NCBI GenBank assembly: GCA_963978895.1
Contig: OZ022246.1
Coordinates: forward strand, 20,195,785 to 20,259,784
Reading direction: 5' to 3'
Length of the DNA: 64,000 nt
Origin: Erpobdella octoculata
Lineage: Eukaryota > Annelida > Clitellata > Hirudinida > Erpobdellidae
Position numbers and translations under genes: made by a program. Position 1 is the stretch's first letter. Each line of letters begins with the position of its first letter. Below the pieces are notes generated by a model that was given only the letters and a program-made list of their open reading frames with translations, searched no databases and had not been told where the DNA came from. Shown one piece after another: positions 47,902-61,300 of this stretch.

Positions 47902-50900
47902 ATGGCCGATGTCAACAAAGGTTGCTTACCTCGCTTGCTTTTTTTATAACTCTTTTAAAACGATCTAAGATTAGTATTTTATTTAAATTGATTGCATTAA
48001 CAGACGAAGAAAATATTAAGAAGTCAAAACGCAAAAATGCTTGCGATTTACTGGCCGATCTCTGTGCAAGTCGGACATACAGTTTGGTTGGTCAGTATGC
48101 CTACGATGAATCAGGTCAAGTTGTGTACGTCATGGAGGTTGAAGTTGATGGAAAGGTAATTTATCAATGCTCAACATCTTTCTTGATTTCATTCCTTGCA
48201 ATTAGAAAAGTAATGTATCATGTCGATGTAGTCTTGTTGGGTAATCCCGAAGATCCTGCCGTTGTTGAATATTCAGCTCCACCCCGAGGCGGAGATTATT
48301 TTATTATTAATATTAAGCTCCGCCTAAAAGTTTATTTGGCGCTTAAAAATAATGTAATTTATTTAGTTTTATAATATACATATATGTATATTTTTAAATT
48401 AAATAAATTGTATTATAAAATTTTAAAAATCTGTAAGCATGGACAAAAACGCAATTAATATCTCATCGACTACTTATTCCTCCGCTAATATGGTAATATA
48501 TGATATGCTAGGCCGACAGTTGATGGTTTTTCTTGCCAACTAACAGTTTTATTTATCTGCTATTCCTTTCGTAATGGTAATATACTCGACAACTAAAAGA
48601 CCTGACAACTAGCAGTTTATGAACCGGGGGCCACTTTTTTGTCAAATACCAATATTATTTATAACGAGAGACTCGTCGAGAGTCTGTCAATTGTTGATAT
48701 GTTCAGTAAAAATGAAACTTCAAAAACTTTATTGTCAAAAGCAGTGGGTTTTTGGCGGGTATGACTATGACGTCGATTTCCGATCCCTTTCACAATTTTG
48801 TTTCACATATATTTGTTTGGTATAACATGACCCTGTAAATTAAATTTGTTATTTTGTTTTATTTTATTATTATGCTAGGTTAATTTTTTTGTTATGATTT
48901 TATGTTGTTTATTTTCTTGTTCTATTAAAGTGCTATGTTCTGGTTCTATTATTTTCTATGCTAATTTTGTTTTGTCCCTTGTCGATTTCGTCGAGCGGCG
49001 TGCCTAGTTGGGATGGGACAATGCCAAATACATCCATCGGCAGTAGGTACCACTCCTTCTCGTCAGTTTCATTTATGTCTGACAGAATTTTATCCTCGCT
49101 ATGAGACCGCGTGTCATAGCTCATCCCAAAGCATCATCTTCCACATTTTTATTTAATTTAGTAGATAATATCCCTGTAACATCAAGGTAATTTCCAGCCA
49201 TGATAAAACAATGTGTAAAAATAAAAACCATAGAATAACATTATTCGTGTTCACTTTTAAATTTATAGCCAAGGTTTGTGGGTGGAGCTGAATATTATTA
49301 GTAGTTGGCGGCCTGTCAATCATGGACATCACGTGCCTGCCAATCATTGCTTGTTTATCTCATTAACTCCAGTAACGGCAGGATCTTCGGGATTACCGTC
49401 TTGTTGGTTTACTTATGGCTAGTTCTAGTTAGACATTGGTCTTCAGGCCACATCATTCACTCTATTACTCTATTGGCATTAGCATTATTATTTTCATTAT
49501 TAGTGAATACTGCCAAATATGACACAAAACACTAAGCACAAACTCTCGACTTATAGTCAAAACTATCTCTAAACCTTATCCACTGCCCTATGAGGACTAC
49601 CTCTTTACCAAATTTTGTTAGATTGTTCTTAGTTTTTCTTTTGTTAAATTTTTGTTAGATTCTGGGTAGTGTTTTAAAACTTATATTTGTTAGTTAATTC
49701 AGAGTTGGGCCTTATCGGTTAATTAATTTTAAAACTATCCGAACTTGGACTTATTACTGAATTCATTCATTAAAAAGTTGGTTTCTTTTAAATGGATATT
49801 AGTTTTTATACGATCTGTTAATCTGAACATTTATTTCCAAAATTTGTGGTCGATACCATTATTATGTACATTTTTTGTGCTTCAGACTTATCAAGGTATA
49901 GGATTTTCCAAAAAAAAAGCAAGAAGTATGGCTGCGGAATATGCACTTTTGAATAAAGGCAAACTCGAAAAAATTGACGAAGAATTTTTCACCGAGTACA
50001 AAGAACCATACTTCTGGAATGACTTCACTGCCGATCTCGTCGACAGTAATTCAGCTCTTTACTTTGACTTCAATAATGCTGCTGCGGAACTGGACGAAGA
50101 TGACGATGATGATGAAAACTGGATGGATTCTATTACTTTTGACGTAGAAGATGAGAATCGGCATCTTATCGGAAAGAATACACTGTCCATCCTCTCGGAA
50201 CTCCATCCAGACACTTCGTATAAGATGATGTCAGCCATCTTTGACAAGCAGAAGATCTATTTTGTCATGTCGACAGAGGTGAACGGCATAGAATTTAAAG
50301 GCTCTGGACCAAATAAAAGACTGGCACGGGCCAGAGCTGCTAGAGAAGCCCTGAGAGTAATTTATAAAATGGAGTTTGGGGTACTAGAAGGTAATTCGTT
50401 TATGACATTACTATTTGCTGCCTGAAATAAATTATATTAATAATCGTGTTTTATTTTATAGATGGAATGCCTGTCTATGAAGGAGATGAGCAGATTTGGA
50501 GATGGTACAAGAAAAAACTGGAAGAGAGAGCCACGAGATCTGATTTTTCTGGCACTTCGAAAAATCCTTTGAAAGAGATTTACGATTTGTATCCCGACAT
50601 AAAGTTTTCATTTCCGTTTGAGTCGGACGTCAAAGGAAGCAACCCCAGGTTTGTCGCTCAGGCTGTGATCGACGGTGACTTTTACGAAGCAGAAGGTACG
50701 AATAAGAAACTCGCCAGAACTAACGTTGCCGAGGTAGCGATAGAGGCTCTGAAAAGTAGCGGCAAATACGAAAAAAAGCTAAAAGAGATTGAAGAAAGAA
50801 AGAAGATGAGAGACGAAAAGAAACAGGCTGAAAAGCCCAGGTACGTGCCAGACAGTTTCAGATCTGCCGTGTCAAAGTTAAACGAGGTAAGGCAAGGCGT

Positions 50901-52119
50901 AGAGTACAGAACCCTTGCAGAAACTCCATTAAAAAATACCTGCATTACCGCCTTCACGATGGGCGTCACTGTAGACGGAAAGAATTACGTGGGCGTCGGT
51001 AAGAACAAAAGGATGGCAAAGCTTGAAGTCGCTGAAAAGGTTCTAAGGGATCTCGGAGCCTGGAGTGAGGAAGATGAAGATGCCAAAAATAAGTTGTTGC
51101 AGGAATTGTTAGAGTCTGATAATTTCCAAGAGAATTCCTATTCATTTACTTCCCAAAAGGGTCCAGTAGATCTCATGCAGTTGGTCCAGAAAGATATGAC
51201 ACGCAAGGACATGCTCAAGATGGTCAACACTCAACTGGGTTTAAATCTGCCTGCTCACTTGCTTAACAGTGACCCTGACAACAGGAGCAGGCATTCCAGT
51301 CGTCCAGATAATTTCAGTGCTATGCTTGATGAGCTGGACATGCTTGTAGAAACTATTCTTGGCCAAAATCAGTCGGGGTCTTCCAACTTCATTCAAGATT
51401 TTGACTCTTCAAGAGGACCCAGGCATGGTCCACCATCTCGCCTGGGCTCTGGACCACGGCCTTTACAAGGTCCTCAGTACCCTAGAAGAAACTATGATGA
51501 CAGGAGAGATCATGGCAACACCAGATCAAATTCATCACAAAATTGGAATAGCCAGAACAAATCCAGGTTTGACAATGAAAGCAGCAACAGAAGGAACTTC
51601 GATAGAAATTCTAAGAGCAATCAAAACCCTCCATATCCTCGACAAGGTCCAGGATTTGCTCCGAAAACACCAAACGTGCCAAGAAACCCTCCTAACCCAC
51701 AACCACCCAAAACGAATGATAATTGGTATAACAGGAATAACCAAAGCCAGTGGAACCAGAACCAGAACTGGAACTCGGCAAATTATGATGCATCTCAGCA
51801 AAATCCCTCAAATTATAACTGGCCTACTTCTGACAACCAGAACGCTGGGTGGTCCGGCTACGACCAGCAGTATAACAACCAGGCATCTTGGGGCGCAACC
51901 GAGTCGCAGTTTGCTGCTCCACCGCCCCCTCCACCTCCTCCCCCACCTTCAGCAGAAGCACCTGTTCAATATCCAGGATTCAACCAATCTACTCCTGGCT
52001 ACTATAGTGGTCAGATGGGCCAAACAATGCCAGCAAATTACCAAGGTTATGACTATTCTGCCCAAGGCTATTATAACCCATGGGCTTACCAAAACACTGA
52101 CTCTGGCACAATGAAGTAA
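47902..52119 (+). CDS. Protein with four dsRNA-binding domains and a Pro/Asn/Gln/Tyr-rich tail
   Basis: Four exons (47902-47920, 48004-48155, 49886-50390, 50462-52119; phases 1, 0, 1) give 777 codons plus stop. The first exon is only 19 nt (ATGGCCGATGTCAACAAAG); its phase fits the next exon exactly. dsRBDs end in the diagnostic Gx[GE]xxKKxA segments: YQGIGFSKKKARSMAAEYAL (~14-80), FKGSGPNKRLARARAAREAL (~153-220), YEAEGTNKKLARTNVAEVAI (~259-324) and YVGVGKNKRMAKLEVAEKVL (~359-426). Acidic DEDDDDDEN lies between domains 1 and 2. Residues ~427-777 are low-complexity with RGPRHGPPSRLG, many N/Q/Y and a proline run near 711. No DZF, deaminase or helicase domain is visible, so it is not a plain ILF3, ADAR or MLE orthologue. 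RNA binding is expected; the pathway is unknown. It converges with ALIX, 246 bp between stops. Confidence 0.85.
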
Positions 52120-52365
52120 AAAAAATAAGAAATTTGTTAGACGAGTTTTTTGTTATCGGAAACTGAATGCGTATTAAAGTTTTTCTTTTCATTTTATGTT
52201 TCTTTGAAAGTGTAAACGACTGACAATATGGAAATAATACAAATAATATTGTTGAACAAATCAATTTGGTAATCGAATATATTTATTAAAGCAGTTATTT
52301 TAAAGGCAAAAAATCAGAACTGGTTTGACCATTAATGAAAAAAATAAGGAGATTATTTGAGTTTA

Positions 52366-55300
52366 TTATCTTGGAGGGTAGCCTGGGTACTGCTGCTGAG
52401 GTGGATATCCAGGATATTGTTGATAGCTGGTGTTGTAAGGAGCTGGAGGGTAGGTCTGTGGCTGGGCAGGATAGGTCTGTTGTTGAGCAGGGTATTGCTG
52501 TGGCTGTCCGGGATAGCCTTGCGGATACTGCTGGAAGTAAGGGTTGTAACCCGTTGGCATAGCTTGTTGGTAAGCCGGGTATGGCATAGAAGAAAATGAT
52601 GTGGGATAAGGAGGTACGTTTGCCACTCCTGAAATAATAGTTAATTAGTATTAAATTTTATATTATAAGTGCTGGCTCAAGGAAATGATGATAGTGCCAC
52701 CACTTGCCTTGTTGGTAGACAGCTTGTGGTTGTGGTCCCGATGGTTGTTGACTGGCACTAGCTTGTGGAATGGCAGATCTTGGTGCTGCAACAGGTGCCT
52801 CTGTATAAAGTTTATTATTTATTAATAGTAGTTTGACTAACAGAATTGAACTAAATAAATCCACATCATAACATATGTATAATTGACTCTGCAACCACAT
52901 GCCATGCAGAAAGCAGAAAAGATTTGATATTGTAAAACGTAACGTGGAGAACATGCTATTAATGTAAGGGTATAACATAAAACATGCAGTAACTTTACAA
53001 TGCAATAATTTAGTCAGATTATGGTAAAAATAAATGAATTACCGAGAAGAATAACAAACAACTAATTAATAAATAATTAGATTATTAAACTAAATAAACA
53101 AATATTAAATATGTGTCGAATAGTTCAAATGTACTCAGTTACGTTTTATCTCGATTGCAGATAATCTTGCTTACCAAACAAGAAGCAAAATATGCTTGTG
53201 TGAATGTCAATAAAGCAGTTATAAATAATCCCAATCTATTCTACGAGACACAATAAGTTAATACCCCAGGATAAGATGTTAGCATAATGCCATCGAAAGC
53301 TCACGTCATCTGAACCAACCTGCATTGTCCTGTCTCAGTTTTGGAGGAGGCGGTCTTTTAGGGGGTTCAGGTTTTTTGGCAGGCTCTTCTGAATTTATAA
53401 CAACACTTCATTTATAATATATTCTTGTATTTTGGACATTGCTTTGGTATAACAGAATCAAAGACCTTCACATATATATTATTACCTCTGATTCTAACCG
53501 CGGAATTATTTGATTATGGCACTTCAATATCAAATTATTAGTACAAGTGGGCTCAAGCAAAAAACAAAATTAACTCAAAATGAAAACCAAAAGCCAAACA
53601 GAAAACTGAGCTAACAAAACCTAGAAGCTAACTAAACTAACGAGGTAAAACAATTACAACAAATTATATACAACTCAATTTATCTCTCTCTGAAAAAAAA
53701 GGTGAACCTGTCTTCTGATAGGACGGAGCAACAGGAGTCGGACCGGTCGTCTGTCGTGCGATGCCGGCCGAAAGGTCCTTCATCAGTTCCTCTTTCTCCG
53801 TTTTTCGAGCAAAACAGAAATCATTCACTTTTGACTGGAACTTGAGCAGTATCTCGGTAAGATCATTGTAAAACTGAATGAAAGAGAACATAGAAAAACT
53901 ATTTTTACAAAGAAAGTAAACAAAAACTCATAAAAAAAATCAGCTGCAAAACTACTGCATCGAAACAATTGAATACACGTTGGGCTCAATTGTTTTATAT
54001 ACCTTCGTTCCTTCTTCCAAATTTGCCTTAAGCTCCGTGAAGCTGTCGTATGCTGATGCCAGATTCTTCAGTTTTTCTTCTCTTGCCACACCTGAGGTGT
54101 TGTGAACTTTTGCCTCGCAAAATTCATTATTTGCAGTCTAGAAAATACACAAATATCAAATCATGTACAATATTTAAGTTGTACATGTCTTTAATATTGT
54201 CATGTACAATATTTAAGTAACATGGCGTAATGTGCGGACTATTTATTTCATAGCATAAACCAATAGACTTTTTAAGATACATAACATTCTGTTTTAGTGT
54301 CATAAAACTTGGTTCACTAAAATAAATTTCAGTCTTAAAAAAGATTCATTAAGAATAGAAAAATTAAAAACATTATTTAAGAGACCAAACTAAACCTGAA
54401 TACTCTGCAATAATTCTTCTTGTCTCTTGATACTCTGGGTAACTTGTTCCCTGAGTCTTCCATAAACAGATTCCAGTTTCTGAGTAGAAAGTCCTTCCTC
54501 ATCAATAGCACCATCTTTTAGAAGTGCAGACAAAAACTCTGCAGCTGTAAAACACAGTTAAACTTTCAGATAATGAAAATGACTCAAATGATAATTATTT
54601 ATTGTGTGGCTGATGAGGTGAGGCTTGGCAGACTGAAATTTGGAGTGAGAGAACGCGAATGATCGGGTGTCTGCATGTAGAGGCTTGGATTAGAGGCTTG
54701 AAGTTTAATTTTTTTTAAATGACAACAGGAAATGTACAAAGAGACAACAGAGAATGGTATGTACGGGCATCTCGTTTATTTATAAAGTGTAGCTGAACCA
54801 TTCCTTACTCTGAAACAACTGTCATCTTCAAAGGGTGACGTTGGTGAGGGAGAACTGGTTAAATTGAGGGATGAAGAGGAAGATAAATGTGATGAAGAAG
54901 ACATCGATGCGTAAGTTCAGCTGGAAGTTGGAAGCCATCAAAATAGGGGTGTTTGCATGTAGAGGTTTGGATGTAGTCTAAGATAAAAAAAGTTGGGGTA
55001 GAAGTAAGAGAACTTGGTGGAATAATGTGTTAACAGGGACAATCTGTTCTGAATCGTGACTTGTGGAGAGACTTAATACGGAAAAAACATCCAACCCTAG
55101 CATAGCAGAAAAAAGCGACGTTTCTAAAATAAATGGTGATAATATCAACTCACGAATATTTCTCTTCATTTATGAAATGAATGAACTAACCCATGTCATT
55201 AAGAGATGCATTTTTTATTTCATTTTCGAGCTTGTCTCTTTCTTGTTTGATTTCATCAAGATTCTTGATCATTCTACGAAGTTCCGCGACCACGGGTAAG

Positions 55301-58300
55301 CTGGAAAGAGAAGCATTCTGACCCGAAGACGGAAGACATGACTGGATATCACCCTGCAGGAGAAAATATTGAAATATCAACAATACTCAATTTTCTATAA
55401 TAACACTTTTATTTTATTTGATCATTTCTATAGCTGAAAACATATCATGTTTTAGCATGAAGAAAAATTACATGAAGTTTTCAAATCTGAACTCAACACA
55501 TTACAACATCAAAACTGATGAACAACTAAAAACAACAGTATGAAAAAACAAAACTAATTTTTTATAATAAAAATCTGAGCTTAGCACCATCCAACAACCA
55601 ATGTAACAACAATAAATTACATCAGATCTACTGAGAAGCATCATATCCTCTTTGTGCTTGTTGAAACGTTCACGGACGATGGCGTCCGCACTGACTGCAT
55701 TGTTTATGATAGTCCGATACTTGCTCGCCTCAGCTCTTATCGTTTCCGTCAGTTTGGCAGAGGGAGTTCTATTCCAGCGCTCATGGAATTGACTTCTCAG
55801 TTGATTGTCTGACTGTTCTTCTTCGTTTAGCATGTTATCACTCTGTAAAAAAAAATAAAAACTCATGTAAAAATATCCAACATTATAGACATTATTACAT
55901 GACTGATGCACACAAGATATTTGTAACGGTTGTTACTAATTTTTACTAATTCGTAAATAATTATTTTTATTTTTTTTATTATTTATTTTTTTTATCTGGG
56001 GTGTTAAATTAAATATCTATTATTTTATCTTTTATTTCTATGCTATGTGACGATATGACGGATTTGTTTTTAAAAGATTATTATTTTGGTTTTGGTGCTT
56101 CGTGCTTTGCTTCGTGCTAATAAATTGTTGCTGTGTGCTTAGTGCTTTGCTTTGTGCTATTAAATTATTGTTTCGTGCTTCGTGCCTGACTTCGTGCTAA
56201 GTTGTTGATTTGATTTCTCTGTGTGTTGTACCTTGGGAGCTGATAAAGTTTGTGGGTACCTCAGAACTTGTGGTGTCTAAATAAATAAGAACCTGAACGC
56301 CGGCTCCTGTTGAAGATTTTCCTCATCGGACAACCGACGTTACATTTCTGGCGCAGTCGACAGGATCAGCATCAACATCGCTGATCTTCATCACAAGGAA
56401 CGGGCCTACTCAACCAAAGTCTCGCCGAAAAAATCAAGGAAATTTTCTGTGTGGATTCTGTTAGTTTCTTTTTTTTTTTTTTTTATCATTAGGAAGTTAT
56501 TGTCAGTACTGTAGGTTAGTGATCAATTAAGGTAGTTAGGATAATGAATACACCGATATCAATGGTGGCGGAGAAAAGCTCACGGATTGATTCTGAAAAT
56601 GAATCGCAGGGAGAGGAGTCGCCACTAAGGCGTAACATAAGTTTTACAGGAATACAATACGAGAGAGATTTAGCGGAGAGGATAAGACAGGAGGAGCGTG
56701 AGGACCGCAAAGAAAGAGAGGAGCGTGAGGACCGCAAAGAAAGAGAGGAGCGTGAGGACCGCAAAGAAAAAGAAAGAGAGGAGCAGGAGCGTGCGATGCG
56801 TATAAAATTAGCTGAGATAGAGAAGGAAGTGAAGTTGGCGGAGTTACAATCACGGCACGCACGCGATGATGGTTATGGCATGTATAATAATTCCGAACGC
56901 GAGAACTATATTCGCAAGGTAAACATTGTTAAGGCAGGATTAATGCCATTCCCTACGGAAAAGGTTGAGTTACCGGCGTTTTTTAAATATCTGGAGGACG
57001 AATGCCGTTGCCAAGGGATCGATATATCTGACCAAGGGGAAATGCTTAAAGGCATCATGGCGGCGCGAGCGGATAATTTATTATATCGTATACCCGTAGA
57101 ACAGCGGTATAATTACCATTTCCTAAAACAAGCGATTCTTCGGGAATATGGTATTCATCCTGCCACACTTAAGAACGCCTTCGATAACGCGCAGCGCATG
57201 CGCGACGAATCATTTACAACGTTTGCCACCAGAATACACAACCTCTGCACATATTATTTAGATAGCTGTGGTGCAGATGGCATTTACGACCGAGTAGTAA
57301 GCATCTTATGTGCCGATAAGATCAAGCAAATACTTCCCCGGGACTGTTTAAATTATGTCATTGATCGTCCAGGTGAAGTCGATAATTGCCACAAGCAGGT
57401 TGCTGAGCACGCAGACAACTATGTTCTGCTACATAAAGACATATTACATAACACAGCATCCAAAATTCATTCTCGGTCTAGGGACGAAGAGGAATCGACT
57501 GGCCTACAACGGGATAGACCACCTGTAGCTCCCCTGACTTATGCACGGCCTATTCCTCAACCCTCGAAAACTAGCGCAAGCGGTAACATTCGAAAGTGCT
57601 ACAACTGCGGTAAACTAGGTCACGAGGCACGCGAGTGTCGAGGAATTAAGGTATGTACTAATTGCCAGGAAGTGGGTCATGCAAGTCAGCTCTGCCCACG
57701 CAACCCCACTAGAGCTAATATATGTCACGTAGATCCTCTAGGAAGAGATAATGAGGCGTTCGAAAGTTATTTCCTTAATGTAAGGATCGGTGATGTTGCA
57801 CCAGTGAGAGCCCTCAACGACAGTGGAGCTAACCGTTGCTGTATAAGGGCCAGTTTGGTTGATATTCATCAATGCCCCATACAACGTAAAGGCGTGTTGC
57901 GGGGAGCGATAGTGGGTATCGAGCAACCGGTTACTCTGGTTGAACTAACTATAAGGCCTTATTTCTCTGATGACCAATATGTTAGCATAGCCCCGACGAT
58001 TAAAGAGTGGTTTGCAGTGGTAGATAACCTCCGGGAGGAAGCCCTCTTAACTCCTAGCGTAGTCAAAAGAATTCAAGCATTGGAATCCTACGAAATGATT
58101 ACAGCTAGCGCATCAACCATACATATAGAAAAGGACGGCGGCACGTCGCCAACAGATGTTGAAAGTGTAAGGCCAGACAATACGAACGGGACGATTCAGG
58201 ACATTATGCCGGTACAGAGCGGTCCGGCCTCAGCAGATCCGACCCACTTCCGCCAGGAACAAAAGTTATGTGGTACCCTTAAACAGGTGTGGAAGTTTGG

Positions 58301-61300
58301 GGAAAAGGAAAAAAAAGGTTTTATGGTGAGAGACGGGCTGTTATATCATAGGGAAAATCTGTGGGGATTACAGTTACACCAGCTATGCCTCCCCGAGGTG
58401 AGGGTTCCCCTGGTATTAAAAATGGCGCATGACTCAGTTTGTGCGGGTCATCTGGCTGCCAAGTCGACTAGTCAGCGTATTCGACTCAACTTTTGGTTCC
58501 CAGATATAGAGAGTAAAGTCAAAACCTATTGCGAATCGTGTGAGATCTGTCAAAAACGAGCACCTTCTCGGGTCAAGGATCGGGTTCCCATTCAACCCAT
58601 TCCGCGAGGTGACGAGCGACCTTTCTCGCATTTAATGATCGACTGCATCGGTCCTCTCATCACTGAATCAGATCCCGTTAAAGCAAAACCATTAGTTAAT
58701 TACGCTTTGGTAATAATTGATAAGTTTTCTCGCTGGCCAGCGGCATACCCCTTACGATCACTAGAAGCAAAGGCGGTATGTGAAGTCTTACTTCAGTTTT
58801 TTATGAATTTTTCTATACCGAACGTCATAAGTTCGGATCGTGGAACTAATTTCACGAGTAAGCTGACTCAGGAGTTTTTACGAGTATTGGGTTGCTCTCC
58901 ACGTTTTAATACTCCTGGTCACCCGGAAGCAACAGGACTGGTGGAGAGATGCAACAAAACCTTGAAGCAGATGCTGTTCAAGTTAGCCTTTGAACATCCC
59001 AAGGAGTGGCCAAAGATCCTACCCTTTGTGATGTGGAGTCTGCGGGAAAAGCCGTCATCGACCACTCACGTAAGTCCGTATACCTTAGTGTTTGGTGGTG
59101 TTCCTCGTGGCCCCCTATACATTTTAAAAGAGACTTGGTGTGGTCGCGAAGCCCCGGTCTTTTCGATTGGGAGAAATCCGAGTGACTATCTTAGTGATTT
59201 GCGTCGTAATCTTGCTATAGCCAGTGAGTACGCCAACAAGTATAGCCAGCACGAACAAGATCGTTATACCACAAATTATAATTTGCGTAGTTCGCAGCGC
59301 GAATACGAGGTAGGTGACATAGTATTAATACTCGCACCTGATAGCGGTCGCAGTAAATGGCTAAACCGCTGGCAAGGTCCTGGGACCATTGTGGGCAAGC
59401 ATGGTATCGGATCATATATTGTCGATATCAACGGTGCTCAGCGACATATCCACATCAATAAAATACGACGGTACCATCCTCGTATAGAGGAAGCCATCGC
59501 AAACAATTGCTCCGTCGTATATGACAAAGACCAAGACTTTGGACAGATTAATCTAAATGATACTGGGAATAATTTCACAGAGCTATCCACCTTGAGTTTA
59601 GGGCACCTTTCATCTTCTCAGATATTAGATATTCAGGAGATAGTTAACCGCTATCCCAATGTTTTTTCCAAAAAATTAGGTAGATGCGAATTAGCAAGTC
59701 ATCGCATCCGGATTAGTGCAAACTTCCAACCCAAACGTTTCAAAGCGTATAAAATTCCGGAGTTGTTGAAACCAGACGTCGCTCGTCAGCTCGACGATAT
59801 GTTAGCTCAGGGGATAATCCAGCCGTCTAGAAGCGAGATGGTGAGTCCGGTGGTTTGTGTCCTTAAAGGACATGACAAAACAAAAGGGGTCCGGCTCGCC
59901 ATTGATTTTCGATACATTAATAAACATTCTGAAGGGGATGCCTTTCCTTTACCTGATGTTCAGGATATCTTACAGAAGGTGGGAGCAGCACAATACATCA
60001 GCTGCTTCGACGCTCAAAGCGGATATTGGCAGGTGCCGATACATCCCGAATCTCAATGGCTCACAGCATTCATTTGCAATGATAGCTTATATGAGTTCAC
60101 CCGAATGCCATTCGGACTAAAATCGGCTGGCAATACTTTTATGCGTCTTATGAAAGAAATTTTGCAACCGATTAATACTTTTGTTGCACCTTTTGTAGAT
60201 GACGTCGCTGTTTATTCATCAACGTGGGAGGAACACCTAGATCATCTTAATAAGTTTTTTAAGATCATTAATTCTTCAGGTTTAACATTAAATATGAGTA
60301 AGTGTCATTTTGGGAAACCAAAAGTGATATACCTAGGTCACCTCATTGGATCCGGAACCATTGCCCCCGATCCCGAGAAGGTCCGAAGCCTCCATAAGTT
60401 GAGACCCGTTCAAACGACGCGAGACGTGAGAAGTATCATTGGTTTTTTTAGTTATTTTCGAGGATTTATTCCACAATTTGCAGAGGTAGCTGGGGTCATC
60501 ATCAACTTAATGCGGGGTGGAAAAAACCAAAAGGTAGAATGGCTGGACATACATGAAGAGGCGCTTAACAAGCTAAAAAGACTCCTAGTAGAATCCGTCA
60601 CCCTCTACACAATTGACTACCAACGAGAGTTTGGTTTGGCTGTCGATGCAAGCGCGGGAGCCGTTGGATGCTGCCTCTTCCAGTGGAACGCGAACCGAGA
60701 GGAACAACCCATCGCCTTTGCCAGTGCTAAACTCAGTGACACACAACAAAGATGGGCAACCATCGAAAGAGAAGCCTATGCTGTGGTGTGGGCGCTCCAA
60801 AAGTTCAAAGGGTGGTTGCTGCTTTCACAGGTCACGGTCTTCTCCGACCATAATCCCCTTACGTTTCTAACGGAAGTATCGACAAAAAGTTCAAAACTCA
60901 CAAGATGGGCCCTTGCACTTCAAGAGTTTGATCTTCAGTTCAAGTACCGGGCGGGACGAACCAACATTTCTGCCGATTTCATGTCACGGTCCATAGAAGA
61001 CGACGGCGCTGAGGTTCCCTCCACAACGATCAAGAAAACTATACAATAATGTAACGTGAGTTACGGGTGTTGATAACATTGCATTCCACCCTTAACTACA
61101 CTCTTTTTGGGTAGGGAGGTGTAACGGTTGTTACTAATTTTTACTAATTCGTAAATAATTATTTTTATTTTTTTTATTATTTATTTTTTTTATCTGGGGT
61201 GTTAAATTAAATATCTATTATTTTATCTTTTATTTCTATGCTATGTGACGATATGACGGATTTGTTTTTAAAAGATTATTATTTTGGTTTTGGTGCTTCG

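Noticed and set aside
48933..49124. 63-codon minus-strand ORF with EDKILSDINETDEKEWYLLP
   Set aside because: Composition is protein-like, but there is no family resemblance, splice partner or repeat support; it lies in an intron of the dsRNA-binding gene.
50682..50969. Minus-strand ORF within the dsRNA-binding gene, and the alternative-frame ORF at 51359-52114
   Set aside because: Both overlap the well-supported dsRBD frame and show no domain of their own.
56516..56862. Minus-strand ORFs of SSRSSLSLR or LCGPHAPLF repeats
   Set aside because: Shadows of the 27-bp repeat in the gag coding sequence on the plus strand.
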